64,000 nt of DNA from an uncultured Poribacteria bacterium (GTDB taxonomy: Bacteria; Poribacteria; WGA-4E; WGA-3G), in the NCBI GenBank assembly GCA_951812525.1, contig OX638316.1:744001-808000 (forward strand), read 5' to 3'. Both the position numbers and the translations under genes were made by a program. This document shows, piece by piece, positions 61,709-64,000 of this stretch (position 1 is the first letter of the stretch; the number at the start of each line of letters is the position of its first letter). Below the pieces are notes generated by a model. That model made no database searches. It was not told the origin of the DNA and saw only the letters and a program-made list of their open reading frames with translations.

Positions 61709-62536
61709 ATGAAATTTGGACGCGAAGAAATTTTAGCACAACTGCGCAGCAACATAGACGCAGGTAAACCGATCATTGGGGCAGGTGCTGGCACCGGTAT
61801 CTCCGCTAAATGTGAGGCTGCTGGCGGCATCGACCTGATTATTATCTATAACTCCGGCAGATTCAGAATGGCGGGTAGGGGTTCACTCGCTGGAATGATG
61901 CCCTACGGCGACGCAAACCAGATTGTCATTGAGATGGCAAGCGAAGTGCTACCAGTTGTCCCAGACACACCAGTCCTTGCAGGGGTCTGTGGGACTGACC
62001 CGTTTCGTTTAATGGATGTCTTCCTAAAACAGGTAAATGCGGTCGGATTTTCCGGGGTTCAGAACTTCCCTACGGTGGGTCTAATTGACGGAACTTTTCG
62101 TCAATTGCTTGAGGAGACCGATATGGGATATGGGCCTGAGGTGGAGATGATTCGGACAGCGAGCCAGATGGGTATGCTCACCACACCCTACGCCTTCAAC
62201 GAAACCGAAGCAGAACAGATGGCAGACGCGGGTGCGGATATTCTCGTCGCACACATGGGACTGACAACGAAGGGGTCTATCGGTGCGCAAACGTCCCTTA
62301 CGCTCAAGGACGCCGCTGAACGGGTACAAGCCATCCATGACGCAGCGAAAGGGGTCAATCCAGAGATTCTCGTTATTTGCCACGGTGGTCCCATCGCTGA
62401 ACCCGAAGATGCGACGTACGTCTTGGAAAATACTGAAGGTGTTGTCGGCTTCTACGGTGCGTCAAGTGCTGAACGTCTCCCGACGGAGCGTGCGATTACT
62501 GCACAAATTGAGGCTTTCAAGCAGATCCGGTTATAG
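61709..62536 (+). CDS. Phosphoenolpyruvate hydrolase family TIM-barrel protein
   Basis: A 275-residue TIM-barrel protein of the PEP_hydrolase (PF09370) family. It shows [67 protein letters not shown] and [13 protein letters not shown]. Related domains are fused to Tm-1-type resistance proteins and sensor proteins in other organisms; the biochemical role is poorly known. AAGGAATGAG is the ribosome site and a promoter lies upstream. Confidence 0.9.
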   Translation: MKFGREEILAQLRSNIDAGKPIIGAGAGTGISAKCEAAGGIDLIIIYNSGRFRMAGRGSLAGMMPYGDANQIVIEMASEVLPVVPDTPVLAGVCGTDPFRLMDVFLKQVNAVGFSGVQNFPTVGLIDGTFRQLLEETDMGYGPEVEMIRTASQMGMLTTPYAFNETEAEQMADAGADILVAHMGLTTKGSIGAQTSLTLKDAAERVQAIHDAAKGVNPEILVICHGGPIAEPEDATYVLENTEGVVGFYGASSAERLPTERAITAQIEAFKQIRL

Positions 62537-62552
62537 TCCCCTCTCATTGGTA

Positions 62553-62574
62553 GGCGCGGTTTCCTAACCGCGCC
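62553..62574. repeat. Perfect GGCGCGGTT hairpin
   Basis: GGCGCGGTT and AACCGCGCC form a perfect 9-bp stem with loop TCCT. It lies between convergent genes and recurs in imperfect form at 39047. It could act as a terminator or as a mobile palindrome. Confidence 0.55.
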
Positions 62575-62594
62575 AGTTCATCCCCAACAAGCAT

Positions 62595-64000
62595 TTACAA
62601 CGGCACAACCCCGGCGTATTTAACACCTGTTAGATACGCAATGTCGCGCACTGAAGTCGTCAAGTCATCAGCGTTAAACTGATTCAGATGCGTATGTCCA
62701 CAGGCACGCGCTAAGACCCGCATCAGGGACACAGAAGCACCCAAAAACCGATTTAGGCGTTGTGCGGCAACCTGTACCTGTAGTCGTGAACGGAGATGCT
62801 CCTTCTGTGTCGCAATTCCGACAGGGCAGTTATTCGTATGACATGCCCGCATCCCGATACAACCGATTGCTTGCATTGCTGAATTCGCAATCGCCACCCC
62901 GTCTGCGCCGAGTGCCAATGCCTTGGCAAAATCTGCCGCTGTCCTCAAACCACCGGTAGCAATAAGCGTAACATCGCTGTTGCCCGTCTCATTGAGATAT
63001 TTTCTGGCACGTGCTAAGGCAGGCATTGTCGGCACCGAGATGTTGTCTCTAAACAGAAGCGGTGCAGCTCCAGTCCCACCACCCCTGCCATCAAGAATAA
63101 TGTAGTCCACACCAACGTGGAGGGCGGCTTCGATGTCTTTCTCAATGTGCTGTGCGGAGAGCTTAAATCCGATCGGGATGCCACCGGTCTCCTTCCGCAC
63201 CAATTCGGCAAACTTTGCGAAATCGTCGAGTGTTTCCCAATCGGGAAACCGTGCCGGTGAAATCGCCGGTTCCCCCGGACGTAGCCCACGCACCGCCGCT
63301 ATCTCCTCTGTTACCTTGCTACCGGGAAGGTGTCCACCTGTTCCCGTTTTAGCACCTTGACCACCCTTGAAATGGAACGCCTGTGCATGTTCCAACTTAT
63401 CGTAAGAGAATCCGAACCGCGCCGAAGCGAGTTCATAAAAGTAGCGACTGTTCGATTCTGCCTCTTCCAACAGCATGCCGCCCTCGCCGGAACAGATACC
63501 TGTCCCCGCCATCTCCGCACCTTTCGCCAATGCGATCTTCGCTTCAGCCGATAAGGCACCGAAACTCATATCGGAGACAAAAATTGGAATCTCCAATTTC
63601 AGCGGTTTTTTCGCTCCTGAACCAATAACCAACTCCGTCCCGACAGGTTCATCATCCAGATGCGGTGTTTTGTGGAGTTGTGCCACTACAAACTGGAGAT
63701 CGTCCCAATTGGGCAAATCCTCCCGTAGCACCCCCATTGCAGCAGTTTGACCGTGGTGTCCAACCTTACTTAGCCCATGGGTTGCCAATTCGCGAATTTG
63801 GGCAACATAAGGCTCTTCGGACGTGCCGTGGATGTCCTGATACGTTCCTTGATAGTCGTCTCGGTGGTAAGGTTGCGGGTTCTGGTGTTCCCACTCCTGA
63901 ATTTCATCTTGGTCAACACAGACGGCATCATCCTCTATCCATGCATTAAATTTAGCGAGGCGTTCCTCGTTGTGGTACTCGCTGATGCCGGTATCGTAGC
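62595..64000 (-). CDS. FMN-binding glutamate synthase-like protein (5' end beyond window)
   Basis: The frame is open to the window's right edge, so the gene start is outside. It encodes at least 468 residues. It matches the FMN-binding domain of archaeal-type/GltB2-like glutamate synthase: PIFVSDMSFGALSAEAKIAL, GTGICSGEGGM, FKGGQGAKTGTGGHLPGSKV, YIILDGRGGGTGAAP and ATGGLRTAADFAKALALGAD. The Cys cluster of this group is CIGMRACHTNNCPVGIATQ, likely for a 3Fe-4S cluster. The visible start TTG 63788 is not the true start: the upstream frame reads naturally. It may be a nitrogen-assimilation or related oxidoreductase. Confidence 0.9.
   Translation of the reverse strand, partial: YDTGISEYHNEERLAKFNAWIEDDAVCVDQDEIQEWEHQNPQPYHRDDYQGTYQDIHGTSEEPYVAQIRELATHGLSKVGHHGQTAAMGVLREDLPNWDDLQFVVAQLHKTPHLDDEPVGTELVIGSGAKKPLKLEIPIFVSDMSFGALSAEAKIALAKGAEMAGTGICSGEGGMLLEEAESNSRYFYELASARFGFSYDKLEHAQAFHFKGGQGAKTGTGGHLPGSKVTEEIAAVRGLRPGEPAISPARFPDWETLDDFAKFAELVRKETGGIPIGFKLSAQHIEKDIEAALHVGVDYIILDGRGGGTGAAPLLFRDNISVPTMPALARARKYLNETGNSDVTLIATGGLRTAADFAKALALGADGVAIANSAMQAIGCIGMRACHTNNCPVGIATQKEHLRSRLQVQVAAQRLNRFLGASVSLMRVLARACGHTHLNQFNADDLTTSVRDIAYLTGVKYAGVVPL

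Noticed and set aside
1-64000. CRISPR arrays, tRNA or rRNA genes, insertion sequences, prophage
   Set aside because: I read for repeated units, conserved RNA motifs, transposase and phage genes and found none; a dedicated RNA search was not possible.

Overview
The window looks like a chromosomal segment of a Gram-negative, probably marine bacterium, most likely a member of Candidatus Poribacteria or a close relative. This is inferred from gene content, not from a marker gene. Two secreted proteins end in a dockerin pair plus a type-A sorting domain with the run NYPNPFNPETWIPYQL. The window also mixes LamG, CBM9, PhyH, Gfo/Idh and sulfatase-like genes, and it carries lipid A genes. I see no rRNA, tRNA, CRISPR array, phage or insertion sequence.

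Layout. 1-6.8 kb: a solitary DNA methyltransferase, a secreted CBM9-like protein, a large membrane protein, an SDR, an acetoacetate-decarboxylase-like protein and a Cu/Zn-SOD-like lipoprotein. 6.8-7.4 kb: a gene-free stretch rich in TTCATGAA palindromes. 7.4-11.4 kb: the Hen1-Pnkp RNA repair pair. 11.5-12.5 kb: a beta-helix lipoprotein. 12.6-30.2 kb: a surface polysaccharide locus with glycosyltransferases, epimerase, MurJ-like flippase, four sulfotransferases, O-antigen-ligase-like protein, a glycoside hydrolase lipoprotein, Wzi-like protein and initiating sugar transferase. The natural reading is a sulfated capsule or exopolysaccharide. 30.3-36.3 kb (mostly minus strand): an SDR, a hidden SelW-like selenoprotein gene on the plus strand, then lpxI, lpxA, an lpxC-fabZ fusion, mltG and ruvX. 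36.5-44.3 kb: a second solitary methyltransferase, PspA-like protein plus ABC exporter, gamma-carbonic anhydrase, Gfo/Idh oxidoreductase and a dihydrolipoamide acyltransferase with two E3-binding domains. 44.4-50.6 kb: PorV-like protein, secreted LamG protein, a selenocysteine peroxiredoxin lipoprotein interrupted by an in-frame TGA, DUF362 protein, small lipoprotein, DUF433/DUF5615 pair and another small secreted protein. 50.7-64 kb: Dabb, sulfatase-like, tandem metallo-beta-lactamase, VOC, PhyH, CoiA-like, a tandemly duplicated unknown family, a dockerin/sorting-domain protein, PEP-hydrolase-family protein and a glutamate-synthase-like gene running off the end.

Main discoveries. (1) Two selenoprotein genes are hidden by in-frame TGA codons: 31296-31526 (SelW/Rdx-like, CxxU) and 46492-47598 (secreted peroxiredoxin, UxxC). 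Each has a hairpin about 15 bases after the TGA. (2) Three unrelated exported proteins share the C-terminal tag V(D/E)P-x-x-(K/N)-L-x-x-TWG-x-x-K, which differs from the sorting domains carried by two other proteins here. (3) A sulfotransferase-rich capsule locus. (4) A dispersed intergenic repeat family that in one case has become coding sequence. Several starts were moved from the longest ORF using promoters, Shine-Dalgarno sites and signal peptides, as noted per gene.
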